From Bacteroidales bacterium (GTDB taxonomy: Bacteria > Bacteroidota > Bacteroidia > Bacteroidales > VadinHA17), in NCBI GenBank assembly GCA_025455395.1, contig JALOMO010000015.1, positions 1 to 38,884 of the forward strand: a stretch of DNA of 38,884 nucleotides. The letters are read 5' to 3'. Each line of letters starts with the position of its first letter. Positions within the stretch are counted from its first letter, which is position 1. The notes beneath the pieces are model-generated. The model was not told where the DNA came from. It searched no databases and worked only from the letters and a program-made list of their open reading frames with translations. The position numbers and the translations under genes are program-made. Below, piece by piece: positions 38,621 through 38,884 of this stretch.

Positions 38621-38884
38621 GATAATACTTGCAGTCACACTGCTTATGCTCCTTACCCTGTCATGCCTCAGGGACACATTTTATGCAGATAATGTAAGGA
38701 TGGATGACGAAGCCTGGAGTATGTATGACCCGGCAAAATTCTCCTGTGCTATTGTTGATACCGCCAGTATCTATGATATCACTCTCTCTGTCCGTACATC
38801 TACTGACTACCCCTACCGCAATCTTTATCTCTTCGTTGTAACCGTCTTCCCTTCCGGAACTTCTATCACCGACACCATCCAGGG
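38601..38884 (+). CDS. gldH: GldH-like gliding motility lipoprotein (3' end outside window)
   Basis: Translation MREKKNKIILAVTLLMLLTLSCLRDTFYADNVRMDDEAWSMYDPAKFSCAIVDTASIYDITLSVRTSTDYPYRNLYLFVVTVFPSG. Lipobox LTLSC; overlaps the ricT 3' end. Confidence 0.75.
   Translation, partial: MREKKNKIILAVTLLMLLTLSCLRDTFYADNVRMDDEAWSMYDPAKFSCAIVDTASIYDITLSVRTSTDYPYRNLYLFVVTVFPSGTSITDTIQ

Overview
This 38.9-kb window looks like an ordinary chromosomal segment of a Bacteroidetes (probably Bacteroidales-like) genome. The support is Bacteroidetes-type promoters (TAnnTTTG -7 motifs), a GldH-like C-terminal gene, an Oar-like TonB receptor and the gene orders seen here. The left 23 kb is an amino-acid biosynthesis block: a partial and a complete glycine C-acetyltransferase (kbl) paralog; hisGDCB-hisHAF-hisIE; ilvD-ilvBN-ilvC-leuA-leuCD-cimA-like-leuB-pheA; and an orphan trpB2. 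The right part holds a class II (B12) ribonucleotide reductase, an Oar-like TonB receptor, a two-component system, YraN, a C1 peptidase, a LuxE/PaaK-like acyltransferase, a small lipoprotein, pgk, tpx, holB, ricT/PSP1 and a partial gldH. No rRNA, tRNA, CRISPR or transposase was recognised. The most interesting content lies outside the supplied ORF track. Three short leader peptides each sit between a promoter-like motif and an intrinsic terminator, with complementary antiterminator segments. They are MAINKLHHHHSHTCSQAR (His) before hisG, MKTSLFYFIILPLIIGNS (Ile/Leu, with Phe/Tyr) before ilvD, and MKPTTLNIWRWCSS (Trp) before trpB2. These read as three classical ribosome-mediated transcription attenuators arranged head-to-tail. 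I could recognise no unconditional intrinsic terminator between the three gene blocks.
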